NCBI GenBank assembly: GCA_031291395.1 | Contig: JARLJD010000183.1 | Location: 1-50,504, forward strand | From: Alphaproteobacteria bacterium | GTDB lineage: Bacteria > Pseudomonadota > Alphaproteobacteria > UBA9219 | DNA: 50,504 nt | Reading direction: 5' to 3' | Shown here: one piece after another, positions 24,865-34,934 of the stretch | Layout of the letters: each line of letters opens with the position of its first letter | Numbering within the stretch: position 1 is the first letter of the stretch | Notes under the pieces: model-generated | The model's input: only the letters and a program-made list of their open reading frames with translations | Databases searched by the model: none | Told to the model about the DNA's origin: nothing | Position numbers and translations under genes: made by a program

Positions 24865-25018
24865 ATGCCCTCGAAATATTCTTGTCTTGTTTAGGATCAT
24901 AGCGGCGATTGGAATCCGCCCCTACAAGATTCTCAAGGGCGACTTGTCGCCGCGAACGGCATCTTTCCGCCTCCGACATATCCACAATCCCCCACGAATC
25001 CTTGTTTTCCCTGCCTTG

Positions 25019-25043
25019 ATATGGTCATCTTGCGTGACCATAT
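25019..25043. promoter_or_regulatory. Inverted repeat upstream of lon
   Basis: ATATGGTCA and TGACCATAT, separated by seven bases, end 36 bases before the lon start. It is a good size for a dimeric regulator site or an mRNA hairpin. No clear heat-shock promoter was found. Confidence 0.4.
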
Positions 25044-25079
25044 TAGTTCCCTTGGTTCGAGGGTTTGAAAGGAATTCAC

Positions 25080-27488
25080 ATGGAAACGCAACCTGCGGGC
25101 GGCGCTTTGTATCCGGTTCTGCCTCTGCGCGACATTGTCGTTTTTCCGCATATGGTCGTGCCTTTGTTCGTCGGGCGCGAGAAGTCCGTGCGCGCGTTGG
25201 AAGACGTGATGCAAGAGGACAAGCATATTCTGATGCTGACGCAAAAAACCTCGACGCAGGACGATCCGACGCGCGAGGATCTTTTTACGATGGGAACCGT
25301 GGGAACGGTTTTGCAGCTTTTGAAGCTCCCCGACGGAACGGTCAAGGTTCTGGTCGAAGGCAATCACCGCGCTCAGGTGACGCAATTCACGCAGAATACG
25401 GATTTTTTTCAGGCTTTCGCCGAAACGGTCGAGGAATTTCAGGGCGACCGCGGCGAATTGGATGCGATCGCCCGCGCCGTGGTCGGCCAGTTCGATCAAT
25501 ATGTTCGCCTCAATAAAAAAATCACGCCCGAAGTTTTGGTCACAATCAATCAAATCGACGACGCAGGCAAGCTGGCGGACACGATCGCCGCGCATCTGGC
25601 TTTGAAAATCCCCGACAAGCAGCTTTTGCTGGAAGCCGCCTCGGTCAACCAGAGGCTGGAGCGTATTTTCGGCTATATGGAAGGCGAGATCGACGTTTTA
25701 CAGGTGGAAAAGAAAATCCGCACGCGCGTCAAGAAGCAGATGGAGAAGACCCAGCGCGACTATTATCTGAATGAGCAGATGAAGGCGATTCAGAAAGAGC
25801 TTGGCGAATCCGAAGACGGCAAGAACGAAGCCGATGAATATGTCAAACGCGTCGCGGCCAAAAAACTGAGCAAGGAAGCCCGCGAAAAAGCCGAAGTTGA
25901 AGTCAAGAAATTGAAAAGCATGAGTCCAATGGCGGCGGAATCCACCGTCGTGCGCAATTATCTGGACTGGATTCTAGGCATTCCGTGGCAGGAACGCACA
26001 AGGGTGCGTAAGGACTTGAAGGCGGCGGAAAAGATTTTGAACGAGGATCATTACGGCCTTGACAAGGTCAAGGAACGCATTCTGGAATATCTCGCGGTGC
26101 AGCAGCGCCAGAACAAGATCAAGGGGCCGATTTTGTGCCTTGTCGGGCCGCCGGGCGTCGGGAAAACGTCGTTGGGCAAGTCGATCTCGCGCGCAACGGG
26201 GCGCAATTTCGTGCGCATGTCCTTGGGCGGCGTGCGCGACGAATCCGAAATCCGCGGGCATCGCCGCACTTATATCGGCTCGATGCCGGGCAAGATCGTG
26301 CAGGGGATGAAGAAGGGTAAATCTTCCAATCCGCTTTTCCTGCTCGACGAAATCGACAAGCTGGGGCAGGACTGGCGCGGCGATCCGTCCTCGGCTTTGC
26401 TGGAAGTGCTGGATCCCGAACAAAACCACGCGTTCAACGATCATTATCTGGAAGTCGATTACGACTTGTCGGATGTCATGTTCGTATGCACGGCCAACAC
26501 GCTGAAAATGCCGCAGCCGCTTTTGGATCGCATGGAGATCATTCGCCTGTCGGGTTACACCGAGGACGAAAAGATCAAAATCGCTCAGCATCACCTGTTC
26601 GCCAAGATTCAAAAAGACCACGGCCTTAAGAAGAACGAGTTCTCGATGTCCGAGGACGCGTTGCGCGACATCATCCGCTACTATACGCGGGAAGCGGGCG
26701 TGCGCAGTCTGGAGCGCGAAATTGCCAGCCTCGCGCGCAAAGGCTTGCGCGAAATTGTGTCGGGCAAGGCGAAGTCGGTGCATGTCACGCGCCGCAATCT
26801 GGAAAAATATCTGGGCGTGAAGCGTTTCCGTTTCGGCGAGGTCGAACCGGAAGATATGGTCGGCGTGACCACGGGCTTGGCTTGGACGGAAGTCGGCGGC
26901 GAATTGCTGACGATCGAAGCCGTGAGCATGCCCGGCAAAGGCAAAGTCACGACGACCGGCAAATTAGGCGAAGTGATGAAGGAATCCGTTCAAGCCGCCG
27001 AAAGCTATGTCAAAGCGCGCGCGATTGCGTTCGGCGTCAAGCCGACCTACATCGACAAGCGCGACATCCACGTTCACGTTCCCGAAGGCGCGACGCCCAA
27101 GGATGGGCCGAGCGCGGGCGTGGCAATGGTCACCTCGATTGTTTCTGTTCTTACCGGCATTCCGGTGCGCAAGGATGTGGCAATGACCGGCGAAATCACT
27201 TTGCGCGGTCGCGTGTTGCCGATTGGCGGGTTGAAAGAAAAACTGCTGGCGGCGTTGCGCGGCGGGATTACGACGGTGTTGATCCCCAAGGAAAACGAAA
27301 AAGACCTCACCGAAATTCCCGACAACGTCAAAAAGGGCATGAACATCTTGCCGATGAATACGGTCGACGAAGTTTTGAAACACGCCCTCGTGCGGCCGAT
27401 CGTTCCGATCGAATGGGACGAAAACACGGAGGCCGAGCCAGTTGTGGAGAGAGTGGGGAACGGCGCGGCGGGTGTTGTAAGGCATTAG
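25080..27488 (+). CDS. lon: ATP-dependent protease Lon
   Basis: An 802-residue cytoplasmic AAA+ protease with the usual order. The N-terminal substrate domain is [24 protein letters not shown]. The AAA+ module has Walker [10 protein letters not shown] and Walker [10 protein letters not shown]. The serine protease domain has the catalytic Ser in [10 protein letters not shown] and Lys in [10 protein letters not shown]. It removes damaged proteins, and in other bacteria it degrades antitoxins and cell-cycle regulators. The ATG at 25080 follows AAGGAATTCAC. clpX and hupB, frequent neighbours, are absent. Confidence 0.97.
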   Translation: METQPAGGALYPVLPLRDIVVFPHMVVPLFVGREKSVRALEDVMQEDKHILMLTQKTSTQDDPTREDLFTMGTVGTVLQLLKLPDGTVKVLVEGNHRAQVTQFTQNTDFFQAFAETVEEFQGDRGELDAIARAVVGQFDQYVRLNKKITPEVLVTINQIDDAGKLADTIAAHLALKIPDKQLLLEAASVNQRLERIFGYMEGEIDVLQVEKKIRTRVKKQMEKTQRDYYLNEQMKAIQKELGESEDGKNEADEYVKRVAAKKLSKEAREKAEVEVKKLKSMSPMAAESTVVRNYLDWILGIPWQERTRVRKDLKAAEKILNEDHYGLDKVKERILEYLAVQQRQNKIKGPILCLVGPPGVGKTSLGKSISRATGRNFVRMSLGGVRDESEIRGHRRTYIGSMPGKIVQGMKKGKSSNPLFLLDEIDKLGQDWRGDPSSALLEVLDPEQNHAFNDHYLEVDYDLSDVMFVCTANTLKMPQPLLDRMEIIRLSGYTEDEKIKIAQHHLFAKIQKDHGLKKNEFSMSEDALRDIIRYYTREAGVRSLEREIASLARKGLREIVSGKAKSVHVTRRNLEKYLGVKRFRFGEVEPEDMVGVTTGLAWTEVGGELLTIEAVSMPGKGKVTTTGKLGEVMKESVQAAESYVKARAIAFGVKPTYIDKRDIHVHVPEGATPKDGPSAGVAMVTSIVSVLTGIPVRKDVAMTGEITLRGRVLPIGGLKEKLLAALRGGITTVLIPKENEKDLTEIPDNVKKGMNILPMNTVDEVLKHALVRPIVPIEWDENTEAEPVVERVGNGAAGVVRH

Positions 27489-27598
27489 TCCCTCTGCGTC
27501 ACAAAGAGTCCCCTCGCTCTGCCCTTAAATCAATCTTGGCAAAAATCGCCCTCTGCCTGTAAGGTTGCGGCGTCTTTTACAGATTCGCCTTTGCCTTT

Positions 27599-29470
27599 AT
27601 GACCGATCTTTCCGAAACGCGACGCGCTGACATTCTGCCCGGCCCTGCGCTGGCGGTTGCGCCTTATTTTGTTTTGGCGCTGGCGGTGCTAGCGGTTTAT
27701 GGCAACATTTTCGACAACAGTTTTCTTTTCGACGACGATCTGCTGATCAGTATCAACAGCTGGCTGCACGGCTGGGCGCATATCGGCGACATTTTGACCG
27801 GCTCGACCACGGGCGGGGCGCATATTGCGGGCGGGTTTTATCGGCCTGTGCAGATGCTGCTTTACCTGCTGATTTATCATCTTGGCGGCGGATCGACGTT
27901 CGGGTTTCATGTTTTGAATCTGGCTCTGCATATCGCGAACGCCTGTCTTGTCTATAAGCTGGGCACAAAGCTTAAGTTCGCGCCGGAGGGGGTTTTTCTG
28001 GCGGCGTTGGTCTGGGCGCTGCACCCGCTGCATGTCGAGGCTGTGACGTATATGAGCGCGACGGCAGACCCTTTGTTCGCTTTTTGCTGTCTGGCGTCGA
28101 TCGTTATTCTGCTTCCCGATTTTACGCCACAGAAGATTCTGAAAATTTTTCCGTTGTTTTTGCTGGGGCTGCTGAGCAAGGAAACGATGGTGATGTTTCC
28201 GGCGTTGGTGATGTGTTGTATTTATTTAACCCGGTCAATACATTTCAAAACACATAGCCTTATAACTTCTTCGTCATTCCGGAAAAATCGCTTTTTTTTG
28301 CCCTTTCTTGCAAAAAAATGCGATTTTATCCGGAATCCCATTTGTTTTTTTCTTGCAGCAAATAAACCAAGTGGGATTCCGGATAAAATCGCTTTTTTGC
28401 AAGAAAGGGCAAAAAAGCGATTTTTCCGGAATGACGAAGAAAAGAAATGCGCTGTCATGCCAACTTTCGCCGGAATGATGGAGGATTTCCGCCCCTATCT
28501 CCGCACAGGACCTTTGTGGGTCGTCAGTCTGCTTTACGTCGCGTGGCGCATGCAGGCCAAGGGCTTCGACGGGCCACAGACGTACCAGCATTATTACGGG
28601 ATGCAGGAATTTGCGCCCTTGAAGATGTACGCCGATCATCCGCTTGAACGGATTTATACTTTTCTCGCCACGCTGCCTGCTTATTTAAAACTTTTGGTCT
28701 GGCCGACGGGGCTGCATATGGAGCGCTCGTTCGGCATTTACACCGTTTGGTGGCTGCCACCGGTTGTCGAAGGGATCGGCATTTTTCTTTTGTGCGCCGC
28801 AGTCGTTTTGAACAGCTTTCGCGCATCACGCCCGGGGATGGAGATAAGTTGGGGCTTGCTGTGGTTCGCGGCGGCGCACGCGCCCGATACAGGGCTGCTT
28901 ATTCCTATGAACGCGCGGTTTCTGGAACACTGGATGTATTTGCCGTCCGTCGGTTTGTTTCTGGGCATTGCGGAAATGCTGGCGAAGTTTTTGCGGGGGC
29001 GTTCGACGATCGAACGTTCCGCTTGTTCGGGCGCGGCGCTGGCATTTGCCGCGATGCTGTCGGTTATGACTTATAACCAGAACAAGGTCTGGCACGATCC
29101 CGTGTCGTTCTATAACAACATCTTTGCCTATGGCGAGGGTTCGGCGCGGGCGCGGAACAATCTGGCGCTTTATTATTCAAACCGCGGCGATTACGATGAC
29201 GCGCTCAAACAATTCCAGAAAGCTATCGAAACGGGCGATACCTATGCCGAAACGCGGTACAATCTGGCTCTGACCTTGCTGCGCGAACCCGATCAACGCG
29301 CAAATGTTTCGAGCGCCATTGAAAACCTGAAGCGCTCGGTGGAAATCGATCCGAGTTTCTTTCGCTCCGACCAATTGCTGGGAGAGATTTACGACAATAT
29401 TCTCCACGATAAGGAAAAGGCCGATTATTATTATGGACAGGCTGCCGTTTTGGCTAATCGGCTGAAGTGA
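27599..29470 (+). CDS. TMTC-like membrane glycosyltransferase with TPRs
   Basis: A 623-residue protein. The N-terminal two thirds contain about ten membrane helices. The first external loop has NSFLFDDDLLI, resembling the acidic motif of GT-C/TMTC O-mannosyltransferases, and ALHPLHVEAVTYMSATADPLF is also typical. The C-terminus has TPRs (YYSNRGDYDDALKQFQKAI, residues 520-620). Residues about 224-281 (rich in Phe, Lys and Arg) come from a 173-bp palindromic element that leaves the frame open in a loop between helices. It probably glycosylates an exported protein or glycan; this is inferred. Confidence 0.8.
   Translation: MTDLSETRRADILPGPALAVAPYFVLALAVLAVYGNIFDNSFLFDDDLLISINSWLHGWAHIGDILTGSTTGGAHIAGGFYRPVQMLLYLLIYHLGGGSTFGFHVLNLALHIANACLVYKLGTKLKFAPEGVFLAALVWALHPLHVEAVTYMSATADPLFAFCCLASIVILLPDFTPQKILKIFPLFLLGLLSKETMVMFPALVMCCIYLTRSIHFKTHSLITSSSFRKNRFFLPFLAKKCDFIRNPICFFLAANKPSGIPDKIAFLQERAKKRFFRNDEEKKCAVMPTFAGMMEDFRPYLRTGPLWVVSLLYVAWRMQAKGFDGPQTYQHYYGMQEFAPLKMYADHPLERIYTFLATLPAYLKLLVWPTGLHMERSFGIYTVWWLPPVVEGIGIFLLCAAVVLNSFRASRPGMEISWGLLWFAAAHAPDTGLLIPMNARFLEHWMYLPSVGLFLGIAEMLAKFLRGRSTIERSACSGAALAFAAMLSVMTYNQNKVWHDPVSFYNNIFAYGEGSARARNNLALYYSNRGDYDDALKQFQKAIETGDTYAETRYNLALTLLREPDQRANVSSAIENLKRSVEIDPSFFRSDQLLGEIYDNILHDKEKADYYYGQAAVLANRLK
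28268..28440. repeat. 173-bp CGTCATTCCGG palindrome inside a coding gene
   Basis: Long inverted arms begin TCTTCGTCATTCCGGAAAAA and end with the complement at 28440. Both arms carry GCCCTTTCTTGC and GATTTTATCCGGAATCCCA. The unit lies within the TMTC-like gene and introduces no stop in that frame. Its tips match the short hairpin at 31820-31847. Confidence 0.9.
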
Positions 29471-29495
29471 AACGACCCCAAGTCGGGAAACAACT

Positions 29496-29603
29496 CCCTC
29501 TCCCCCCACTTGGGGGGAGAGGGTCGGGGTGAGGGGGGCGGTTAGGATATAATCCCCGAATCCCCCTCACCCTAACCCTCTCCCCCCAAGTGGGGGGAGA
29601 GGG
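29496..29603. repeat. Double CCCTCTCCCCCC palindrome, intergenic
   Basis: Two hairpins (CCCTCTCCCCCC-ACTT-GGGGGGAGAGGG and its mate ending at 29603) face each other across a 50-base middle carrying GGTGAGGGGG. It lies between the convergent ends of the TMTC-like gene and the diguanylate cyclase gene and could end both transcripts. Confidence 0.9.
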
Positions 29604-29616
29604 AATCCCCCACGAC

Positions 29617-30303
29617 TTAGGGGGACGAAATAAGGGGTCGCTTCTTGTTGCGGGCTTTATGCGCGTACATCCTCAGATCGGCGGTGCGGATGACGACTTC
29701 AGGGCGGTCGCTTCCGGTATAAGGGGCGAGGCCGAAACTTGCGCGCAGAGGAACTGTTTCCGGTAGAGCCGCCGCGCGTTTGCGGAAAATAAGTTCGAGT
29801 TTCGCCAAGCGCTTGAGGCCTGTCTTTTCGTCCATAGACGGGAAGAGCAAGGCGAATTCGTCCCCGCCCAGACGCGCAACAGTGTCGGTGGCGCGCACGC
29901 CTGCGCGAAGGGCTTGCGCCACAGCGCGCAAATAAACATCGCCCGCCTGATGCCCCCATTTGTCGTTGATCGCTTTAAATCCGTCGAGATCGAGCATCAT
30001 CAGAATGCCGTTGCAATCGGCGTTGCGGCGCGCAAGGTGCAGCTCGCGCTCGAAGGCGAGGCGAAAACCGCGGCGGTTGGCAAGGCCGGTCAATTCGTCG
30101 GTCTGCGTCCTTTCTTCCAGAATCCGGATGCGTTCTTCCTGCGCGCGGATGAGGATTTCCGCTTGCTGCAAAGCGGCGCGGGTCTCGATCAAATCGCCGA
30201 GATCCTGCTCGCCCGCAACCGCGGGCATGAACAATTGCCAACCGAAATCGAGGGCGGCGGGAAGAAGGTTTCGAGAGGTTTGTTCTTTGGTCTGTATGCG
30301 CAT
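29617..30303 (-). CDS. Diguanylate cyclase (GGDEF)
   Basis: A 228-residue soluble protein. An N-terminal region (residues 1-60) is followed by a coiled coil (LRIQAEE-type heptads around ALQQAEILIRAQEERIRILEER, split over residues 50-75), then a complete GGDEF domain: DELTGLANRRGF, LDLDGFKAINDKWGHQAGD and RLGGDEFALLF. The RATD five residues before GGDEF matches the RxxD inhibitory site, so product feedback is likely. It should make c-di-GMP. AAGGAG lies 9 bases before the ATG at 30303. No membrane segment is visible. Confidence 0.93.
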   Translation of the reverse strand: MRIQTKEQTSRNLLPAALDFGWQLFMPAVAGEQDLGDLIETRAALQQAEILIRAQEERIRILEERTQTDELTGLANRRGFRLAFERELHLARRNADCNGILMMLDLDGFKAINDKWGHQAGDVYLRAVAQALRAGVRATDTVARLGGDEFALLFPSMDEKTGLKRLAKLELIFRKRAAALPETVPLRASFGLAPYTGSDRPEVVIRTADLRMYAHKARNKKRPLISSP

Positions 30304-30583
30304 GGGAATGCTCCTTGTCAGCAAAAAGTATCTTCCCAAAGATTAAGAGCAAGGCGCGTGCCAAGTTATCCACAATTCTGTCCACAGAGTTGTAACATTA
30401 TGAATGTGAATGATAATTATAGACAGCTCGGCTTGACGTGGTTTTTTCCTCTGCGGCAAAAAATACCTTATTTTGAGCAACCGCTATTCTAAAAGCAGTT
30501 CAATTTCTTCCAAAAGCTTGACAAAATGTTAATCATGTGAGGGCTATCAAGATCGTGTTTCTCTTTCTTCAAGGGTGGCCTTT

Positions 30584-31414
30584 GTGCGTCGTTTTTCATC
30601 TTCATTGAGATTGCTCGCCCTCGGCTTGCTGGGGCTTGGCGCGTTCGGCGCTTCTCCCGCCGTGTCCGCGTCCATCGTGCCGCACCGCGCCATTTACGCC
30701 ATGAATCTGGCGGGGGTCAAAAATGGCAGCGATATTACCGACGTGTCGGGACGCATGCTGTTCGAATGGCGCGATGTCTGCGACGGCTGGGCGATCCAGC
30801 AGCATATGCGGCTGCATTTCTCCTATTCCGACGACGACGATCAGGATCTCGCCAGCACCGAGCTGACGTGGGAATCCAAAGACGGCAAGCGGTATAATTT
30901 CAATATTCGCCGCGTCACGAACGGAAAAGAAACCGAGAATTATCGCGGCAAAGCCCAACGAAACGATGATGGCAGCGTCACCGTCACCTACAGCGTTCCG
31001 AATAATAAAACCGTGCATTTGCCTGTCGGGACCCTGTTTCCCACGGCGCATACCGAACTGATTCTGGAAAATGCGGCGCGGGGCGACAAGTTCTTTACCC
31101 GCCGCGTGTTCGACGGCTCCGACGCAGACGGGGCGAGCGATATCAGCGCGTTCGTCCTGCCGCCGCGCGCGGCGGCGGCTGAAGAAGGGCTGGACGCGAA
31201 AATGAAAGAAAATCCTTTGGTGTCGGGCAACGCTTTTCCAGTGCATATGGCTTTCTTCAAGATCGGCGGCGAAACCGGAGAGCCGGATTACGAAATGGAT
31301 CTGTCCCTGATGCCAAGCGGCATCGCGCGGCGCATGAAGATCGATTACGGCGATTTCTCCGTAACCGGAAATTTGCAAGAGGTTGAGGCGTTACCGGCCC
31401 AAAATTGCCCATGA
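30584..31414 (+). CDS. eipB: EipB-like periplasmic cell-envelope protein (DUF1849)
   Basis: A 276-residue protein with a signal peptide (cleavage near AVSAS), then the DUF1849 pattern: [41 protein letters not shown] and [16 protein letters not shown]. EipB of Brucella is a beta-spiral periplasmic protein needed for envelope integrity. The GTG at 30584 has AAGGGTGG upstream; a GTG at 30575 is possible. TTGACA at 30518-30523 may be part of the promoter. The stop overlaps the divK start as ATGA, which links an envelope protein with a cell-cycle regulator. Confidence 0.82.
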   Translation: MRRFSSSLRLLALGLLGLGAFGASPAVSASIVPHRAIYAMNLAGVKNGSDITDVSGRMLFEWRDVCDGWAIQQHMRLHFSYSDDDDQDLASTELTWESKDGKRYNFNIRRVTNGKETENYRGKAQRNDDGSVTVTYSVPNNKTVHLPVGTLFPTAHTELILENAARGDKFFTRRVFDGSDADGASDISAFVLPPRAAAAEEGLDAKMKENPLVSGNAFPVHMAFFKIGGETGEPDYEMDLSLMPSGIARRMKIDYGDFSVTGNLQEVEALPAQNCP

Positions 31415-31791
31415 CCATCGATATGAATCGCAAGAAGCTGATTCTCATCGTCGAGGATAACGATCTGAATCTTAAACTTTTCCGCGACCTTCTTCAGGCG
31501 CACGGCTACGCCACGCTGCACACGCGCGACGGCTTTCAGGTGCTCGACCTCGCGCGCGGCAACCGCCCCGATCTGATTTTAATGGATATCCAGTTGCCCG
31601 AAGTTTCCGGAATCGAGATCACCGGTTGGCTAAAAGCCGACGAGGAACTGAAAACCATCCCCATCATCGCCGTCACAGCCTTTGCGATGCGCGGCGACGA
31701 AGAAAAAATCCGCGCCGCAGGCTGCGACGATTACCTGTCAAAGCCGATCGCCGTGCATCAGTTTATCGCGACGGTTAAGAAGTATGTGTAA
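31411..31791 (+). CDS. divK: Single-domain response regulator DivK
   Basis: A 126-residue REC-only protein: [32 protein letters not shown], phosphoacceptor Asp in [13 protein letters not shown], Thr in AVTAFAM and Lys in LSKPI. DivK transmits signals from the PleC and DivJ kinases to control CtrA activity and cell polarity in alphaproteobacteria. The identity rests on the close N-terminal match and on pleD immediately downstream, the standard arrangement. The start overlaps the eipB stop; an internal ATG at 31423 is also possible. Confidence 0.92.
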   Translation: MTIDMNRKKLILIVEDNDLNLKLFRDLLQAHGYATLHTRDGFQVLDLARGNRPDLILMDIQLPEVSGIEITGWLKADEELKTIPIIAVTAFAMRGDEEKIRAAGCDDYLSKPIAVHQFIATVKKYV

Positions 31792-31819
31792 GTATAGATA
31801 CGGCTCAGTAAACAAGAAT

Positions 31820-31847
31820 CGTCATTCCGGCGAAAGCCGGAATGACG
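31820..31847. repeat. GAAA-loop hairpin between divK and pleD
   Basis: A perfect 12-bp stem CGTCATTCCGGC closed by GAAA. There is no T-run. The arm matches the tips of the 28268-28440 palindrome. It may modulate or stabilise the divK-pleD message. Confidence 0.75.
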
Positions 31848-31893
31848 ACAGGCGTTAATTCCTCAAACATGTTCAACAAACTCCATTCTGTAA

Positions 31894-33279
<1,386 letters not shown>

Positions 33280-33332
33280 TTCTTCCTCTCCCTCAGACGT
33301 CAAAAAAGCCACAGCCTGTAACATTCTGTTTA

Positions 33333-33344
33333 TTAACCATAAAT
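33333..33344 (+). promoter_or_regulatory. CtrA-like half-site TTAACCATAAAT
   Basis: The identical 12-mer occurs at 22169-22180, in both cases about 70-90 bases before the start of an unrecognised gene. TTAACCAT is a known CtrA half-site form; function here is inferred. Confidence 0.35.
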
Positions 33345-33423
33345 TCAGCTTGCGCTTCGTTAAGGAATCGGTAACCATTCGAATATATTCTGAAATGTAT
33401 TCAATTTATTGTTGGAGGCGGCA

Positions 33424-34233
33424 ATGAATTTGGAAACAGATACTTCCCCTTGTAAGGCGCAAGCCGCCCCCGCTGACCCTGAGAAGCCCCTCAAAATTAC
33501 ATTTGGCGAGTACGCCACGATCGCGCACAGCTTTTGCAGCGCGCCAATGAATGTTTGTTTGCGCACTGTGGGTTTGAAATGGGATTCCCAAACACTGGAA
33601 TCAGGAGACCGCGTGAGAGTTCGCGCCCCGCGCGTGTCCTTTAAAGATGCTATGGATCATGAGTTCCGTATCGCCCATCTCTTCGGCAGACTAGCAAGAC
33701 GGGCAGAAAACATTAACGACGTAAAGGCAAAAATAAATGCAATGAGGCGTGCGCAAAAAATCAGCTTGGCTTATGATTGCTGGTTCAGGCAAAAAAAGGA
33801 AAGCGTCTTTGTTGCCCGCGCCTTTCTATCCGCGTCAAAAGATGTTTGCCTACGCGCCGTCGGATTAAAATGGGATTTAGGCAGCCGCCAAAAACGCGCA
33901 CATTTGAAAGACGCCATAAATTGCGAGTTCAACGTTCCGGAAATAGCTAATCGCTTGTGGGTTTGCTATCGGCTTGAAGAAGAAAGAGCTTGGGAAGTAA
34001 GTCAAGCGTACAGCGACGCCTATCAAAATAGCCTGCCTTATCGTTCCTTCACCACTGCGAAAAAAGCGGTCGGCGCTGTCGTTGACGGCGTCCGGTCGGC
34101 GTTGCATCCGAATATTTTCCGGCAGCAGATGGAAGGCGAACGCGGCAATGAGGGTTCTAAGCAAGCGATGATCGGCGTGTGTTCGCCCGCCCCGTATTGC
34201 GAATGGCCGACGCCGTCTGCCCACCCGATGTAA
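33424..34233 (+). CDS. Unrecognised protein with an internal two-fold repeat
   Basis: A 269-residue protein; I recognise no family. Residues 34-92 and 131-180 are related. Each has a Phe/Ser stretch, then VCLR-(T/A)-VGLKWD, then (F/L)KDA followed by a Glu-Phe pair and NR/GRL-type helix. The two VCLR motifs lie 97 residues apart. The protein is rich in Arg and Lys, has no signal peptide and ends in a Pro-rich tail. GGAGG lies 6 bases before the ATG. A CtrA-like half-site lies about 80 bases upstream. Probably cytoplasmic, possibly nucleic-acid binding; that is a guess from charge only. Confidence 0.65.
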   Translation: MNLETDTSPCKAQAAPADPEKPLKITFGEYATIAHSFCSAPMNVCLRTVGLKWDSQTLESGDRVRVRAPRVSFKDAMDHEFRIAHLFGRLARRAENINDVKAKINAMRRAQKISLAYDCWFRQKKESVFVARAFLSASKDVCLRAVGLKWDLGSRQKRAHLKDAINCEFNVPEIANRLWVCYRLEEERAWEVSQAYSDAYQNSLPYRSFTTAKKAVGAVVDGVRSALHPNIFRQQMEGERGNEGSKQAMIGVCSPAPYCEWPTPSAHPM

Positions 34234-34248
34234 TAACGGGGGGCGAAA

Positions 34249-34446
34249 CTAAACAGACGGCGTCGGGAATTTGTTGAGCCATGCATGATACGCGCGATCG
34301 AAACGCTCATTGGACGGCTCCAAACCGGCAGGGTCGAACTCCGCAGCCTCTTCGATTTTCCACAAAACTTCGAGGGCGGATTCGTACCCCATTTCCTTGA
34401 CCAAATGGGCAAACGTCACGTTTTCCTTTTTTATACTTTCCTTCAT
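34249..34446 (-). CDS. Hypothetical small protein (65 aa)
   Basis: MKESIKKENVTFAHLVKEMG at the start, then an acidic helix (LEVLWKIEEAAEFDPAG) and FDRAYHAWLNKFP. No family recognised. A strong AAGGAGGGG lies 7 bases before the ATG, and its gene follows the 59-residue gene after 10 bases, so the two form an operon. Its stop is 15 bases from the convergent repeat-protein gene. Confidence 0.65.
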   Translation of the reverse strand: MKESIKKENVTFAHLVKEMGYESALEVLWKIEEAAEFDPAGLEPSNERFDRAYHAWLNKFPTPSV

Positions 34447-34456
34447 TATCCCCTCC

Positions 34457-34636
34457 TTACGCTGTCAATCGCTCCTGCTGCAAAGAAGAATCCCCCATTG
34501 CCGCAGCCCGCCGCTCTTTCAAAGTCTTGCCGCTTCTCAAGCGGACGCCTTCGTTGCGCTCGATCCGCTTGATCATGTCTTGAATCCATGACTCGCCGTG
34601 GCGCATAAGATATTTGTTAAATTCCAGCATATTCAT
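34457..34636 (-). CDS. Hypothetical small protein (59 aa)
   Basis: The frame reads MNMLEFNKYLMRHGESWIQD and continues with basic helices (IKRIERNEGVRLRSGK, ERRAAAMGD) to a TAA at 34457. AAAAGGCG lies just before the ATG, and the stop codon is joined to the ribosome site of the 65-residue gene (TAAGGAGGGG). A second ATG at 34630 is possible. No known family. The acidic product downstream and this basic one could form a complex, for example a toxin-antitoxin-like pair, but nothing proves it. Confidence 0.55.
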   Translation of the reverse strand: MNMLEFNKYLMRHGESWIQDMIKRIERNEGVRLRSGKTLKERRAAAMGDSSLQQERLTA

Positions 34637-34700
34637 CGCCTTTTCAAAGGTTTTGCTTCGCTTTCTGTTTCTATACTTCGTCGTGTCACAAAGTATCTGT

Positions 34701-34772
34701 TCGTAGGAGCGGCTTCCAGCCGCGACTGTTGACGTAAAAACAAGGGTTCGGGGCTGGAAGCCGCTCCTACGA
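34701..34772. repeat. 72-bp GTAGGAGCGG palindromic repeat
   Basis: The same element as 13761-13832, with a few mismatches in the right arm (GTTCGGGGCTGGAAG). It is followed after about 17 bases by ATGGCGTGTCGCAGTATATT, nearly the string that follows the 13761 copy. It lies in the intergenic space between the small-gene operon and the mannose guanylyltransferase gene. Confidence 0.88.
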
Positions 34773-34934
34773 AAAAGAGGAATTTATGGCGTGTCGCAGT
34801 ATATTATGCCTCCCGAATGGCATGAAAACAATTCAAACATGCCAAATATAAGTAAGTAGTTGCTTGTTTTTAGCATCTAAAGGTTAATTTTTGGTTGTGT
34901 AGTTTCGATCTATCGTCCAAATATTGATTATGCA

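Noticed and set aside
30366..30374. Perfect DnaA box TTATCCACA upstream of the diguanylate cyclase, suggesting an origin
   Set aside because: Only one exact box, no cluster, no DnaA or parAB genes nearby. One 9-mer hit in 50 kb is close to chance.
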